Position numbers and translations under genes: made by a program. A model generated the notes under the pieces. It ran no database searches. It worked only from the letters and a program-made list of their open reading frames with translations, and had not been told where the DNA came from. Below are positions 40,875 to 51,221 of a stretch of 64,000 bases of DNA, piece by piece. The stretch's first letter is position 1. Every line of letters starts with the position of its first letter. Origin of the DNA: Euborellia annulipes (taxonomy: Eukaryota > Arthropoda > Insecta > Dermaptera > Anisolabididae); NCBI GenBank assembly GCA_023213315.1, contig JAKCPI010016431.1:1-64000 (forward strand), in the 5' to 3' direction.

Positions 40875-40912
40875 GTACTGATGAAATGTTTTGCATTTCT
40901 GAGGAGTCTGTT

Positions 40913-42157
40913 ATGCCACATGTTATTGTGATAGGTGCGGGAATCACAGGGGTTACCTCTGCCTATGAATTATCACAGCTGGGTTATCAAGTCACAGTGA
41001 TTGATCGACATCTATATCCTGCGATGGAAACATCATTTGCCAACGGAGGGCAATTATCGGCTTGTAATGCCGAAGTATGGAACCAAAAAGCCACTGTGGT
41101 TAAGGGCTTTAAATGGATGAGACAAAAAGATGCACCGCTATTGCTGAATCCTTCATTTAGTTTGCATAAGTATAGTTGGTTGGTTGAGTTCTTATCCCAT
41201 ATTAAAAATTATGAAGCAAACACGATTGAGACGGTCCGATTGGCATTGCTCGCCCGTAAGCGCTTGTTCGAAGTTGCAGAAAAAGAGCAACTTGAGTTTG
41301 ATTTGGAGAAACGTGGCATTCTTCACATGTATCATAGTAAGGCCGATTACGAGATTGCTAAACAAGTCAATAATGTATTGAACAAAGGTACATTGGAGCG
41401 CTATTCGGTTTCACCTGATGAAATGAAAACAATAGAGCCATCGTTAACGGGTGACTATTTTGGTGGCTATTACACGCCAAGTGATGCAACAGGGGATATT
41501 CATAAATATTCAACCTCTTTGGCTGAAAAAACTAAGCAATATGGCGTTCAGTATAAATTTGGTCTGGAAGTCACAGATATTAAGTGTCATACAGACAAAG
41601 TGATCGTAAGTTGTCAGCCAAGTGCAGAGCATCCATATCTTGTTGAATCCGATAGCATCCAGATCGAAGGTGATGTGCTTGTGGTTTGTGGGGGTGTAGG
41701 GAGCTATCAGCTCGCCGATATGATTGGTGAGCGTGTAAATGTTTATCCAGTAAAAGGCTATTCAATTACCGTGCAATTAAAAGATGAGCAAAGTGTAAAG
41801 AATGCACCATGGGTCAGCTTACTAGATGAAAGTGCTAAAATCGTGACTTCTCGTTTAGGTAAAGATCGGTTGCGTGTAGCGGGTACTGCGGAATTTAACG
41901 GTTACAACCGCGATATACGGGCTGATCGTATTCAACCATTAGTGAATTGGGTAAACCGTAATTTTGATATTTCAACTGAGCATGTGGTGCCTTGGGCGGG
42001 GCTAAGACCTATGATGCCAAATATGTTGCCTGTGGTGAAGCAGTCTAAACAACCTCGTATTTTCTATAATACCGGACATGGGCACTTAGGTTGGACTTTG
42101 TCTGCGGCAACTGCAGTTTTAGTCGGTCAGGATATTGCCCAGAAATATCCGGTCTAG
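40913..42157 (+). CDS. DadA-like D-amino acid / glycine dehydrogenase
   Basis: 414 residues from the ATG after GAGGAGT. FAD-binding VIVIGAGITGVTSAYELSQLG at the N-terminus, FANGGQLSAC near 40, YPVKGYSITV, and the C-terminal GHGHLGWTLSAATA are DadA marks. DadA oxidises D-amino acids (mainly D-Ala) and passes electrons to quinone at the inner membrane. Control by a tandem glycine riboswitch hints that glycine itself, or a glycine-linked D-amino acid, is the substrate. Upstream in-frame ATG at 40868 lies in the riboswitch and is not used. Confidence 0.85.
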   Translation: MPHVIVIGAGITGVTSAYELSQLGYQVTVIDRHLYPAMETSFANGGQLSACNAEVWNQKATVVKGFKWMRQKDAPLLLNPSFSLHKYSWLVEFLSHIKNYEANTIETVRLALLARKRLFEVAEKEQLEFDLEKRGILHMYHSKADYEIAKQVNNVLNKGTLERYSVSPDEMKTIEPSLTGDYFGGYYTPSDATGDIHKYSTSLAEKTKQYGVQYKFGLEVTDIKCHTDKVIVSCQPSAEHPYLVESDSIQIEGDVLVVCGGVGSYQLADMIGERVNVYPVKGYSITVQLKDEQSVKNAPWVSLLDESAKIVTSRLGKDRLRVAGTAEFNGYNRDIRADRIQPLVNWVNRNFDISTEHVVPWAGLRPMMPNMLPVVKQSKQPRIFYNTGHGHLGWTLSAATAVLVGQDIAQKYPV

Positions 42158-42163
42158 AAAGTA

Positions 42164-42191
42164 AAAAGCCAGTGTTTAAACACTGGCTTTT
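42164..42191. terminator. Bidirectional terminator
   Basis: Perfect palindrome AAAAGCCAGTG/CACTGGCTTTT between convergent genes, with A- and T-runs on both sides. Confidence 0.85.
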
Positions 42192-42201
42192 ATTTAACGT
42201 A

Positions 42202-42828
42202 TTAATCATATAATCGGTAGATTCCGCTAAAACGCTCACAGCCTTTTTGTTGTGTTTTCACATTAAGTAAAGCTTTTTGAAAATTAAACTGATATTTACA
42301 GTTATGTTCATTGTCTAAAATTTCACTTTTTTGTTCAGGTGAACTATAGGCCATCAAAGAAATCGTTTGAGTTTCTTTGCGGTTATTTGGATTGCGATAT
42401 GCGATTCCTTCAATCTTGATTTTATCCTTTGCAAGCTGATGGACCTGAATGTGAACAGGTTGTGCAGCTATACGTCCATTTTCAAACTTAAGATAATGTT
42501 GAGTAAGTGTTTGCTTAAGTGACGCATAAAAATTTAGGTCATCAGTACGTAAATCAAACTGTTGCTGAACGCATGTATTACTCTTGCATTGCTGAGTATG
42601 TTTAGACCATAACTTTTGTGTATCCTGTAAAAGCTGTAAGGGGGCATCAGTAACTAAATACGCAGAAAGATATTTATTATTGAGTTGCTTTCTCGATTCA
42701 CTAAATGTTTTTGAGCAAATTTTAAGCTCAGTTCCAGAATTGGAGCAGTCTATTGATTCTGCAAAGACAAGAGATGAACATACACAACTCAGTGTCACGG
42801 CAAAACTTAATCTTTTCAAATGATTCAT
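42202..42828 (-). CDS. Secreted LprI-like (DUF1311) protein
   Basis: 208 residues. A signal peptide (LSFAVTLSCVCSSLVFA) precedes a cysteine-patterned domain (SIDCSNSGTELKICSKTF, then QQCKSNTCVQQQF) that fits the LprI/DUF1311 lysozyme-inhibitor-like family. The C-terminal half (about 100-208) is less typical and has two more Cys. ATG at 42828 gives the better signal peptide than the upstream one at 42846. Location periplasmic; function inferred only. Confidence 0.65.
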   Translation of the reverse strand: MNHLKRLSFAVTLSCVCSSLVFAESIDCSNSGTELKICSKTFSESRKQLNNKYLSAYLVTDAPLQLLQDTQKLWSKHTQQCKSNTCVQQQFDLRTDDLNFYASLKQTLTQHYLKFENGRIAAQPVHIQVHQLAKDKIKIEGIAYRNPNNRKETQTISLMAYSSPEQKSEILDNEHNCKYQFNFQKALLNVKTQQKGCERFSGIYRLYD

Positions 42829-42945
42829 ATCAGTATTAGACAGCATGATCGCTTATACTTTCAGTCTACTTTGCTAGGTGTACTATAGCGAAACAGAAAG
42901 GCTGAATACAAGATTTCTTAAGTTTTTATGGAAGGTAATAGTTAT

Positions 42946-43437
42946 ATGGTTGCTCAAATTCGTATTGGACAGGGAATGGATGTGCATGCCTTTGAAGCAG
43001 GGGACTTCGTTACATTGGCTGGCATTCAAATTCCACATACACATGGCTTGAAAGCGCACTCTGATGGTGATGTGGTACTTCATGCCCTATGTGATGCTTT
43101 GTTGGGCGCTTTGGCACTCGGAGATATTGGACAACATTTTCCTGACACTGACCCAGAATACAAAGGCGCAGACAGTCGAGTCTTGTTAAAGCATGTTTAC
43201 CAACTAATATTGGATCGTGGTTATCAGTTAAATAATGCTGATATTACGGTGGCTTGTGAGCGTCCCAAATTAGCTAAGCATAATTTGGAAATGCGTCAAA
43301 GCATTGCTGATGTTTTAAATGTAGATGTTAATCAAATCAGTATTAAAGCAACGACAACCGAAAAACTAGGGTTTACCGGTCGTCAAGAGGGTATTTTAGC
43401 TACAGCAACTGTTTTAGTCTCTCATCACACCAAGTGA
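42946..43437 (+). CDS. ispF: 2-C-methyl-D-erythritol 2,4-cyclodiphosphate synthase IspF
   Basis: 163 residues, MEP-pathway zinc enzyme. RIGQGMDVHAF carries the metal-binding DxH, AHSDGDVVLHALCDALLGA and DIGQHFPDTDPEYKGADSR the active site, and IKATTTEKLGFTGRQEGI the CDP-binding end. An in-frame ATG at 42928 exists, but 42946 gives the standard length and follows GGAAGG. Confidence 0.93.
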   Translation: MVAQIRIGQGMDVHAFEAGDFVTLAGIQIPHTHGLKAHSDGDVVLHALCDALLGALALGDIGQHFPDTDPEYKGADSRVLLKHVYQLILDRGYQLNNADITVACERPKLAKHNLEMRQSIADVLNVDVNQISIKATTTEKLGFTGRQEGILATATVLVSHHTK

Positions 43438-43950
43438 TCGGCCTGTTGCAAAGATTGTTGAAGCTCAATAGTTGCCTTACGTCCTTGTAGTTGTAAGGTA
43501 ATACTATGAATAAGCCCTGTCCAAGTTTCATTAGGTTCCCAAGTTTCGTGAAGTAAATCTTGAGAAGTAGGCATGTCCATATTCATATAAAACTGTCTGT
43601 AAACATACATAAGGCAACTTAGAGCGATCATTTTTAGTACAGTGAATCCAGACAATTTCATTCTGGACCAAATGATCAATGAGATCGAGTACCAATAAAC
43701 ATTGCTCTGCAGATGGCGTTTCCCAGTCAATTGGAATGTGGATGTAATTTAAACCAATATCTAGGCAAATACGATCCTCATTCTCAATGTGGTTTGGTGC
43801 ATTACTTAAAGCAAGGTTAATGACTATGCTACAACCATATTCTTTAATCAGTTTTAGTTGTTCGATTGATGGTTGAGCCGAACTAAATAAGTGCTCATGA
43901 ATAACGGAAAAATTAGGGATTTGAGCTAATGATTGTTCAATAGTTGTCAT
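43425..43950 (-). CDS. Protein tyrosine phosphatase-like protein
   Basis: About 174 residues. The PTP-loop IHCTKNDR has the CX5R pattern needed for a cysteine phosphatase. Just after it one extra A (plus-strand TT 43619-43620) breaks the frame; joined, it reads into SSCLMYVYRQF. The family includes the DSP-like domains related to beta-lactamase hydrolases. Overlaps the ispF end by 13 nt, tail to tail. Substrate unknown. Start at ATG 43950, a further ATG at 44001 is possible. Confidence 0.7.
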
Positions 43951-44106
43951 GGTCGTACTCGGCAAGAGTAAGTTTGGCTTGTTGTGTTGAATGTTATACA
44001 CGATTATATCTAAGAGATAAAATACAGCTTGCTTATATATTCATCAGCCTCAACAAGAATATTAAAAAAATTATAATAAATAAAAGAAGTCATTTAGAAA
44101 ATAAAA

Positions 44107-44138
44107 AAACAGCACAATAAAAGTGCTGTTTTTTAGAA
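44107..44138 (-). terminator. Terminator of argF
   Basis: AACAGCAC/GTGCTGTT hairpin with A8 and T6 flanks about 12 nt beyond the argF stop. Confidence 0.8.
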
Positions 44139-44149
44139 AGAAATTAAGC

Positions 44150-45062
44150 TTATTTCAGACGTTCATTTAATAAGAATTCCATCAAAGCTTTTTGTGCATG
44201 TAAACGGTTTTCCGCTTCATCCCAGACTACTGCATTTTTATGGTCGAGCATGGTTTCGGAAATTTCTTCGCCACGATGTGCAGGTAAACAATGCATGAAT
44301 AAACATTCAGGATGAGCAAGTCCCATTAATTTTTCATTGACTTGAAAAGCAGCAAAGGCTCTTTCGCGAAGCTTCTGTTCTTCTTCTTGTCCCATGCTTG
44401 CCCATACATCTGTCACAATGAGGTCAGCATTTACGGCAGCATCTTCTGCATTGTCAAAAACTTCAACGCAATGACCAAACTCTGCTAAAAATTCAGGTTT
44501 AGGCTCATATCCTTTCGGCGATGCAATTTTGAGTTTAAAGCCCATCATGTGTGCAGCTTCAATATATGAGTTACACATATTATTGCCATCACCAATCCAA
44601 GCAACGGTTTTGCCTTTAATGCTACCGCGGTGTTCAATATAAGTCTGTAAATCCGCAAGTAACTGGCAAGGATGATGGTCATTTGTTAAACCGTTAATAA
44701 CAGGAACTTTTGAATACGATGCAAAACGTTCAACAATGTCATGACCGAAAGTACGAATCATCACAATATCAAGCATACTTGAAATTACACGTGCTGAGTC
44801 TTCAATTGGTTCACCACGACCTAATTGTGTGTCGCGAGGCGATAAGAAAATCGCACTACCACCAAATTGATTAATGCCTGCTTCAAAAGAGATACGTGTA
44901 CGCGTGCTTGATTTCTCAAAAATCATTCCCAATACTTTACCAACAAAAGGTTGATATACCTGATTGTCATGCTGCATTTTTAAGCTCGCTTGCGCGTTCT
45001 AAAATGCGATTAAGTTCTAGAGTGGATAGATCACGTAAAGTCAGGAAATGTCTTAGAGCCAT
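44150..45062 (-). CDS. argF: Ornithine carbamoyltransferase ArgF
   Basis: About 303 residues, arginine biosynthesis: ornithine plus carbamoyl phosphate to citrulline. [13 protein letters not shown] is the carbamoyl-phosphate site, [16 protein letters not shown] and [12 protein letters not shown] the ornithine site. The first about 30 residues ([13 protein letters not shown]) are in another frame; one extra base at plus-strand T5 44977-44981 explains it. ATG at 45062 follows GGAG. Confidence 0.92.
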
Positions 45063-45076
45063 GTAGCTACTCCATA

Positions 45077-45103
45077 ATAATTGTTATGAAATACAACAAT
45101 TAT
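45077..45103. promoter_or_regulatory. Inverted repeat upstream of argF
   Basis: ATAATTGTT/AACAATTAT, two 9-bp arms with a 9-nt loop, 15 nt before the argF start. It may be an operator; the protein is unknown. Confidence 0.35.
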
Positions 45104-45174
45104 CTGTTGTTGGCTGGGTGGATGTGGAAAAAAAGAAGTCTACTATACTATAAGCATTTTAAAATGCAAAAGAA

Positions 45175-45828
45175 TTAGACTTTATGATGGCCTCTTAAGA
45201 AAACATCAACACAATAGTTAATATAATCAATTACTTCTTTTTCATTTGGTGGGAGTGGCATCCCCATAATCATGCGCCATTCAATATCACGTAAAACTCC
45301 AAAATACATTAATGAAGAATGGTCGGGAGATGTACAATGAATCTCGCCAGATTGATGGGAAATTAAAAGTGCTTGTGCAATCGTATTTTGTACATCTTGA
45401 GCACATTTTTCATATAGATATTGGCTTAAAGTGGCATTGCATTGAGTTTGTTCAATCACTAGGCGTAAAAAGGCAATATGTTCAGGCTGGATAATGTGAG
45501 TGTAGAAGCGAATGAGTGTGTGAATTAAATAGTCGCGTAATGAACTTTGAGAGGGGTGAAATGCTAGACAAATATCTTTAAAAAACATTTCACGGCGATA
45601 ATCGCAAATTGCGGTAAATAAGCCATCTTTATTACCGAAATATTTATAGATAGAAGTTTTTGAACCTCCAGCATGATTAACAATGTCATCAAGAGAAACG
45701 GCATCATATCCTTTATCCAAAAACAGCTCGGTTGCACTTAGCAATAGAGCTAAGCGACGTTCTATACCTCTGCGTGTTTGGGGTTTTTCACATACTGAAT
45801 GATGTGACTCAAGGACGGAATCGTGCAT
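45175..45828 (-). CDS. TetR-family transcriptional regulator
   Basis: 217 residues. N-terminal helix-turn-helix: LLLSATELFLDKGYDAVSLDDI followed by GGSKTSIYKYFGNKDGLFTAI, near residues 27-75. The C-terminal half is a divergent ligand/dimer domain. No divergent or downstream partner gene suggests its target; argF lies downstream on the same strand after 112 nt. Confidence 0.85.
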   Translation of the reverse strand: MHDSVLESHHSVCEKPQTRRGIERRLALLLSATELFLDKGYDAVSLDDIVNHAGGSKTSIYKYFGNKDGLFTAICDYRREMFFKDICLAFHPSQSSLRDYLIHTLIRFYTHIIQPEHIAFLRLVIEQTQCNATLSQYLYEKCAQDVQNTIAQALLISHQSGEIHCTSPDHSSLMYFGVLRDIEWRMIMGMPLPPNEKEVIDYINYCVDVFLRGHHKV

Positions 45829-46032
45829 AAAATTTCATAACAACGGTTAACTTTGCTTGTTTAGTATAGCAAAACTATCTTTAAGGGTGGTCATCACTAT
45901 TTTTTTAGATCATCTGCTGAACAGTAATCACTTTATTTAAAAAATAAATGAATAGAAAATATAAACTTAGAGTGAATTTTGAAAATATTTAATGATGTAA
46001 CCTGATGTTCATTTTTAAATTTAATAAAAAAA

Positions 46033-46062
46033 TAAAGCGGCTAAGAATGTTTTAGCCGCTTT
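46033..46062 (-). terminator. Terminator of ntrBC
   Basis: AAAGCGGCTAA/TTAGCCGCTTT hairpin with T- and A-rich flanks, about 20 nt beyond the ntrC stop. Between here and 45829 I see no gene. Confidence 0.8.
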
Positions 46063-46082
46063 TAATTTAAGTACTAAGCTTT

Positions 46083-47575
46083 TTAGGCTTCAGTTTGGGT
46101 AACCTTATGTTCATCTTCTTCATCATCGTCAGCAGAATCCATTCCAAGTTCTTTTAACTTGCGAGTTAAGGTATTACGGCCCCAACCCAGTAATTCTGCT
46201 GCGTGGCGTTTACGCCCGCGAGTTTGCAGTAAGGCTGCATTAATTAAGGTGCGCTCAAACATTGGGGTCGCAATATCCAGAATCTTCATTTCACCATTTT
46301 TAAGTTTTTGAATCGCCCATTGGTTAAGTAGTTCATCCCAATGATGTAGTGAAATGCGCTCAAAAGAAGGTGCAGGTTGCCCTGATTCACTATTTTTTGT
46401 AGTGGAACTTGTTTGAGTTCAGAAGGTAAATCTTCTGGATAAACTTCACGTCCGGTGATCATTACAGTTAACCAGCGACACGTGTTTTCAAGTTGTCGAA
46501 CATTGCCGGGCCATGGCAACTGTTGCATATAATCTGTTGTCTCGGTACGTAAGATTTTTGGGCTCACGCCAAGTTCTTTACCTGCGCGTGCAAGAAAATG
46601 CTGAGCAAGCATTGGAATATCTTCGCTACGGTGCGCAAGTTTAGGAATGTGAATACGAATCACATTTAAGCGGTGATATAAGTCTTCACGGAATCGACCC
46701 TCATTCACCAGTTTTTCTAAATCCTGATGCGTTGCCGCAACGATTCGAACATCCACTTTAACTGGGATATGCCCACCTACACGATAAAATTCACCGTCGG
46801 CGAGCACACGAAGTAATCGAGTCTGTGTTTCAAATGGCATATCACCAATTTCATCAAGGAATAGTGTTCCGCCATTTGCTTGTTCAAAACGGCCTTGATG
46901 CTGAGTATTTGCACCTGTAAATGCACCTTTTTCATGACCAAATAACTCGGTTTCAATCAAGTCTTTTGGAATTGCTGCCATATTTAAAGCAATAAAAGGC
47001 TTGGCACGGCGAGGAGAATGCTTGTGTAAAGCATGCGCGACTAACTCTTTACCTGTACCTGATTCACCATTAATTAAAACAGTAATATGAGATTGAGATA
47101 AACGGCCGATAGCGCGGAAAACCTCCTGCATTGCAGGAGATTCACCAATAATTTCTGTTGATTGAAGAGGCGTAGCTGTTTTTGTCGCTTCTTGCTGTTG
47201 TAATTTGTTGATATGCAGGATTGCACGATTAACCAAGGCTAAGGCTTCATCAATATCAAATGGTTTTGGTAAATATTCAAAGGCGCCTGTTTGATAGCTT
47301 GAAACAGCAGACTCTAAATCGGAGTGTGCAGTCATAATAATGACAGGTAAATCTGGATGAGAGTTTTTGACTTTAGATAAGAAAGTTAAACCATCAATTC
47401 CAGGCATTCGAATGTCAGTTAAAATGACATCGGGCGCATCATGGTGTAAACGTTCAAGTGCAGTTTGAGCTTCTTCAAAATTAGTGACATCAAAACCTTC
47501 TTCTTTAAAGGTCTTTTCTAATACCCATCGCATGGCGCGATCATCATCAATAACCCATATTTTATTTCGCGACAC
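46083..47575 (-). CDS. glnG: Nitrogen regulation response regulator NtrC
   Basis: About 497 residues. Receiver domain ([24 protein letters not shown]), AAA+ sigma-54 activator domain (GESGTGKE Walker A, GAFTGA loop that touches sigma-54, [12 protein letters not shown]alker B), and a Fis-type HTH ([24 protein letters not shown]). The frame breaks at plus-strand T6 46393-46398 (one base missing). GTG start at 47575 overlaps the ntrB stop by 14 nt. Expected to activate the sigma-54 promoters seen in this window. Confidence 0.93.
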
Positions 47576-48671
47576 GGTCTGACTCCCAAGGTAAATATAA
47601 GCTAAAAATAGTTTTTCCAGGAACAGATTGGCATTCAATCATTCCATTATGTTGATGCATAATATTCTGTGCAATACTCAGGCCAAGCCCAGTACCTTTT
47701 GCTCGTCCAGTAACCAATGGATAGAATACTGACTCTAAAATACTCTCCGGTATACCTGGTCCATTATCCTCAATATCGACCCGCACAGTAGATCGGTTCA
47801 GCACACCATTAATCGTGACAAGACGTTGTATGCGGGTACGTAGAATTAGCTCTGGTTCCTGATCTGTGAAAAATGACTTATTTTCCGTGATGGCTTGAAT
47901 CGCATTTACACTAATGTTGAGCATCACCTGTATGAGTTGATCTCGATCAGCATGAACATCGGGTAAAGACAAATCGTAATCACGAATAATTTTAATTTTT
48001 TTCTTGGTTTGATTTGCAATAAGAGACCGTACCCGTTCTAACGGCTCATGCACATTAACATTCTCATAACTTGGCAGTTGTCTAGAACCTAACATGGTAT
48101 CAGCCAAGTTGGTTAAACGATCTACTTCATTAATAATGACATCGGTGAATTCCGCATAAGTTTTATCATTTAAGCTGCGAGCGAGTAACTGGGTTGCTCC
48201 CCGAATACCTGCAAGTGGATTTTTAATTTCATGGGCAACGCCACGTACGAGCTGTCTAGCGACCTGATGTTGTTGAACAAGATTTTCTTCTTTTGAAATC
48301 TTTAACATGCGATCGATTGGATTGAGTTCGATCAACAATAATGGATGGTAGCTTTTACCTGCATTTAATTGAGAAACTGTGTAATCCACATGCAGGTCTT
48401 TAAAGTTGACATTAATGACAGCTTCTCGGCGCGTATAAGGTTGTCCGGTTTTTATGGTGTTCAATAAAGCTTCATGCGTATTAAAAGTATCGTCAGGGGC
48501 ATGAAGTAAGTTTAAAACTGGCTGCCCTGAAGCACGCAGTAAACTAATGTCAAATAGTGCTTCGCAAGCTGAATTTAAGTAAAAAATATTCAAATTACTG
48601 TCGATTAATAAAATCGCAGTAGTTAAATTGTCTACCAAGAGGCGATAGTCGATAGGGTTGTGTTGATCCAT
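47562..48671 (-). CDS. glnL: Nitrogen regulation sensor kinase NtrB
   Basis: 369 residues, cytoplasmic. PAS domain (LLVDNLTTAILLIDSNLNIF), H-box GVAHEIKNPLAGIRGATQLL with the phospho-His near 140, N-box MLNISVNAIQAI, G-boxes DNGPGIPE and GTGLGLSIAQNI. It phosphorylates NtrC when nitrogen is short, under PII control. Preceded by a sigma-54-like element and a cluster of NtrC-like sites. Confidence 0.93.
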   Translation of the reverse strand: MDQHNPIDYRLLVDNLTTAILLIDSNLNIFYLNSACEALFDISLLRASGQPVLNLLHAPDDTFNTHEALLNTIKTGQPYTRREAVINVNFKDLHVDYTVSQLNAGKSYHPLLLIELNPIDRMLKISKEENLVQQHQVARQLVRGVAHEIKNPLAGIRGATQLLARSLNDKTYAEFTDVIINEVDRLTNLADTMLGSRQLPSYENVNVHEPLERVRSLIANQTKKKIKIIRDYDLSLPDVHADRDQLIQVMLNISVNAIQAITENKSFFTDQEPELILRTRIQRLVTINGVLNRSTVRVDIEDNGPGIPESILESVFYPLVTGRAKGTGLGLSIAQNIMHQHNGMIECQSVPGKTIFSLYLPWESDRVAK

Positions 48672-48752
48672 TAGCGAATCGTTCCTGTCTTAAAATAGCG
48701 CAATGGCATCTTCATTGGTTATCGGATTTTCACCGTTATAGAACATGAACGA

Positions 48753-48768
48753 TGCAAAATATACGCCA
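48753..48768 (-). promoter_or_regulatory. Sigma-54-like promoter of ntrBC
   Basis: On the minus strand TTGGCGTATATTTTGCAT has GG-N10-GC and about 9 of 12 conserved bases. Start point near 48742, about 70 nt before ntrB. Confidence 0.45.
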
Positions 48769-48874
48769 ACTTTGTTTATGGGTTATTTTAAAGTTTTAAG
48801 GTACTTAAAAACGCGCTGAAATCGTCCTTTATATCTTTTGATCAAAACAAATAGCTCAAATCTAGATAATAACA

Positions 48875-48932
48875 CGATCTAAATTGGTGCAAGGGTGAGT
48901 TTTGGTGCAAATGTTGGTTGTATTTTGGTGCA
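48875..48932. promoter_or_regulatory. Three NtrC-like sites between ntrB and rimO
   Basis: TTGGTGCA occurs three times in the same direction, at 48884-48891, 48902-48909 and 48925-48932. Extended to 17-mers they match TGCACTATATTGGTGCA at 13, 10 and 12 positions. They lie 130-190 nt upstream of the predicted ntrB start point, a normal place for activator sites. The rest of the gap 48672-49013 holds nothing else I can name. Confidence 0.5.
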
Positions 48933-49013
48933 TTACACAAAGAGTAGGCTTTCCACCTATGCTTGAGGCAAGAAAAGACATACAATACGCGCATTCAAGT
49001 GGAGCGCAGATTC

Positions 49014-50357
49014 ATGAAGACCCCCAAAGTCGGTTTTGTTTCTTTAGGTTGTCCTAAGGCATTGGTAGATTCTGAACGAATTTTAACTCAGTTAAAGACT
49101 GAAGGTTATCAAGTTGCATCAGATTATGATGGTGCTGATTTAGTAGTTGTTAATACCTGTGGTTTTATTGAATCTGCGGTACAAGAGTCGCTAGATGCAA
49201 TTGGCGAGGCCATTAGTGAAAATGGTCGAGTGATCGTTACTGGGTGTTTAGGTAAAGATGAAGATAAAATTCGTCAAATGCATCCAAACGTTTTAAAGGT
49301 TACTGGTGCAGCAGCTTATCAAGATGTGATGGAAGCTGTACATGAATATGTACCAGCACCACCTAAACATAATCCGTTTATTGATTTGGTTCCTGAACAG
49401 GGAATTCGCTTAACACCAAAGCATTATGCCTACTTAAAAATATCTGAAGGATGTAACCATCGTTGTACCTTCTGTATTATCCCAAGTATGCGTGGTGACT
49501 TGGTTTCTCGTCCAGTTGGTAGTGTATTAGAAGAAGCGGCGGCACTTAAAAGAGCGGGTGTTAAAGAAATCTTGGTTATTTCCCAAGATACATCAGCTTA
49601 TGGCGTAGACACCAAGTACAAACTTGACTTCTGGAATGGTCAACCTGTTAAGACAAAATTCTTCGATATGTGTGAAGCACTAGGCCAATTAGGTATCTGG
49701 GTGCGTCTACACTATGTTTACCCATATCCACATGTGGATGCGGTAATTGATTTAATGGCACAAGGTAAAATCCTGCCATATCTAGATATTCCATTCCAAC
49801 ACGCAAGCCCACGTATTCTTAAGTTAATGAAGCGTCCGGCTCATAGTGAAAATACATTAGAAAAAATTAAATTATGGCGTGAAAAATGTCCTGATCTTGT
49901 GATCCGCTCTACTTTTGTGGTGGGTTTCCCAGGTGAAACTGAAGAAGACTTCCAGATTTTGCTAGATTGGTTAGTTGAAGCTCAGCTTGATCGTGTAGGT
50001 TGCTTTACCTACTCACCAGTCGAAGGCGCAACGGCAAATGATTTGCCCGATCATGTGCCAGAAGAAATTAAACAAGAGCGTTACGAGCGCTTTATGCAAG
50101 TTCAGCAACAAATTTCTGCTGCCAGATTGCAAAAACGTATTGGTCAAACGATGACTGTATTAGTCGATAGTTTAGAAGATGAATATCCTGTTGCCGTTGC
50201 ACGTTCTTATGCTGATGCTCCGGAAATTGACGGTAATGTGTTCGTAGAAGATATCGATAAGAACACGATTCAACCGGGCGATATGTTGGAAGTCGAAATT
50301 ACCGATGCGGATGAATACGATTTATTTGCAAAGTTAATTAAAATTAAATCGGTTTAA
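49014..50357 (+). CDS. rimO: Ribosomal protein S12 methylthiotransferase RimO
   Basis: 447 residues, radical-SAM enzyme that methylthiolates an Asp of S12. UPF0004 domain first ([28 protein letters not shown]), then [18 protein letters not shown] with the SAM-cluster cysteines, and a C-terminal TRAM domain. ATG at 49014 chosen as the family start; upstream in-frame ATG at 48963 adds a non-conserved piece. Confidence 0.94.
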   Translation: MKTPKVGFVSLGCPKALVDSERILTQLKTEGYQVASDYDGADLVVVNTCGFIESAVQESLDAIGEAISENGRVIVTGCLGKDEDKIRQMHPNVLKVTGAAAYQDVMEAVHEYVPAPPKHNPFIDLVPEQGIRLTPKHYAYLKISEGCNHRCTFCIIPSMRGDLVSRPVGSVLEEAAALKRAGVKEILVISQDTSAYGVDTKYKLDFWNGQPVKTKFFDMCEALGQLGIWVRLHYVYPYPHVDAVIDLMAQGKILPYLDIPFQHASPRILKLMKRPAHSENTLEKIKLWREKCPDLVIRSTFVVGFPGETEEDFQILLDWLVEAQLDRVGCFTYSPVEGATANDLPDHVPEEIKQERYERFMQVQQQISAARLQKRIGQTMTVLVDSLEDEYPVAVARSYADAPEIDGNVFVEDIDKNTIQPGDMLEVEITDADEYDLFAKLIKIKSV

Positions 50358-50407
50358 TCGAAATATATTTAAAGAGTATTCAGTTTAAGAGGTTTTGGAG
50401 CAAAGTC

Positions 50408-51136
50408 ATGGCGGAAACAATTAGCCCTCGTTATTCACGTATTCTATTAAAATTATCTGGTGAGGCATTGTCAGGTAATAAAGATATGGGTATTGATGCC
50501 CAAGTTTTAGATCATATGTCCCTTTCAATTGCACACTTGGTTGGCTTAGGTGTACAAGTGGGTATCGTTGTGGGTGGCGGTAATTTGTACCGTGGTAGTC
50601 AGTTGCAAAAAGATGGCCTAGTTGGTCGTGTAACAGGCGATCAAATGGGTATGCTTGCAACTGTGATGAATGGCTTAGCTATGCGTGATGCTCTAGTTCG
50701 TCGTAATATCAGAACTCGTCTTATGTCTGCATTGCCAATTGGTACAGTGGTAGAGTCTTATTCAAGTCGTGATGCTATCCGTCATTTGAGTCAAGGTGAA
50801 GTTTGTGTTTTCGTTGCGGGTACAGGAAATCCATTTTTCACCACAGATACAGCAGCATGTTTACGCGGAATTGAAATTGAAGCGAATTTGATTTTAAAAG
50901 CGACTAAAGTAGATGGAGTTTATAATAAAGATCCAAGTAAATTTGAAGATGCTGTTAAATATGATCATTTAACCTTTGATCAGGTGTTAGATGAAAAACT
51001 TGGTGTTATGGATTTGACGGCTATTTGTTTATGTCGCGACCATAATGTGCCACTGCAGGTTTTTGATATGAATAAATCAGGTGCGTTATTGTCAGTAGTA
51101 ATGGGTGAAAAAGAAGGGACGCGCGTTACTAAATAA
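50408..51136 (+). CDS. pyrH: Uridylate kinase PyrH
   Basis: 242 residues, UMP to UDP. Amino-acid-kinase fold: [11 protein letters not shown] at the start, [30 protein letters not shown] and [13 protein letters not shown]. Starts the conserved string pyrH-frr-uppS-cdsA-dxr-rseP-bamA; tsf/rpsB are not in front of it here. Confidence 0.95.
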   Translation: MAETISPRYSRILLKLSGEALSGNKDMGIDAQVLDHMSLSIAHLVGLGVQVGIVVGGGNLYRGSQLQKDGLVGRVTGDQMGMLATVMNGLAMRDALVRRNIRTRLMSALPIGTVVESYSSRDAIRHLSQGEVCVFVAGTGNPFFTTDTAACLRGIEIEANLILKATKVDGVYNKDPSKFEDAVKYDHLTFDQVLDEKLGVMDLTAICLCRDHNVPLQVFDMNKSGALLSVVMGEKEGTRVTK

Positions 51137-51221
51137 TGTACGTGTTACCGAAAGCTCTTTATACTAGCGCTAAATTAAATTTGTTAAATATATCTTTGAA
51201 TAAATAAGTAAGGTAGATCAT

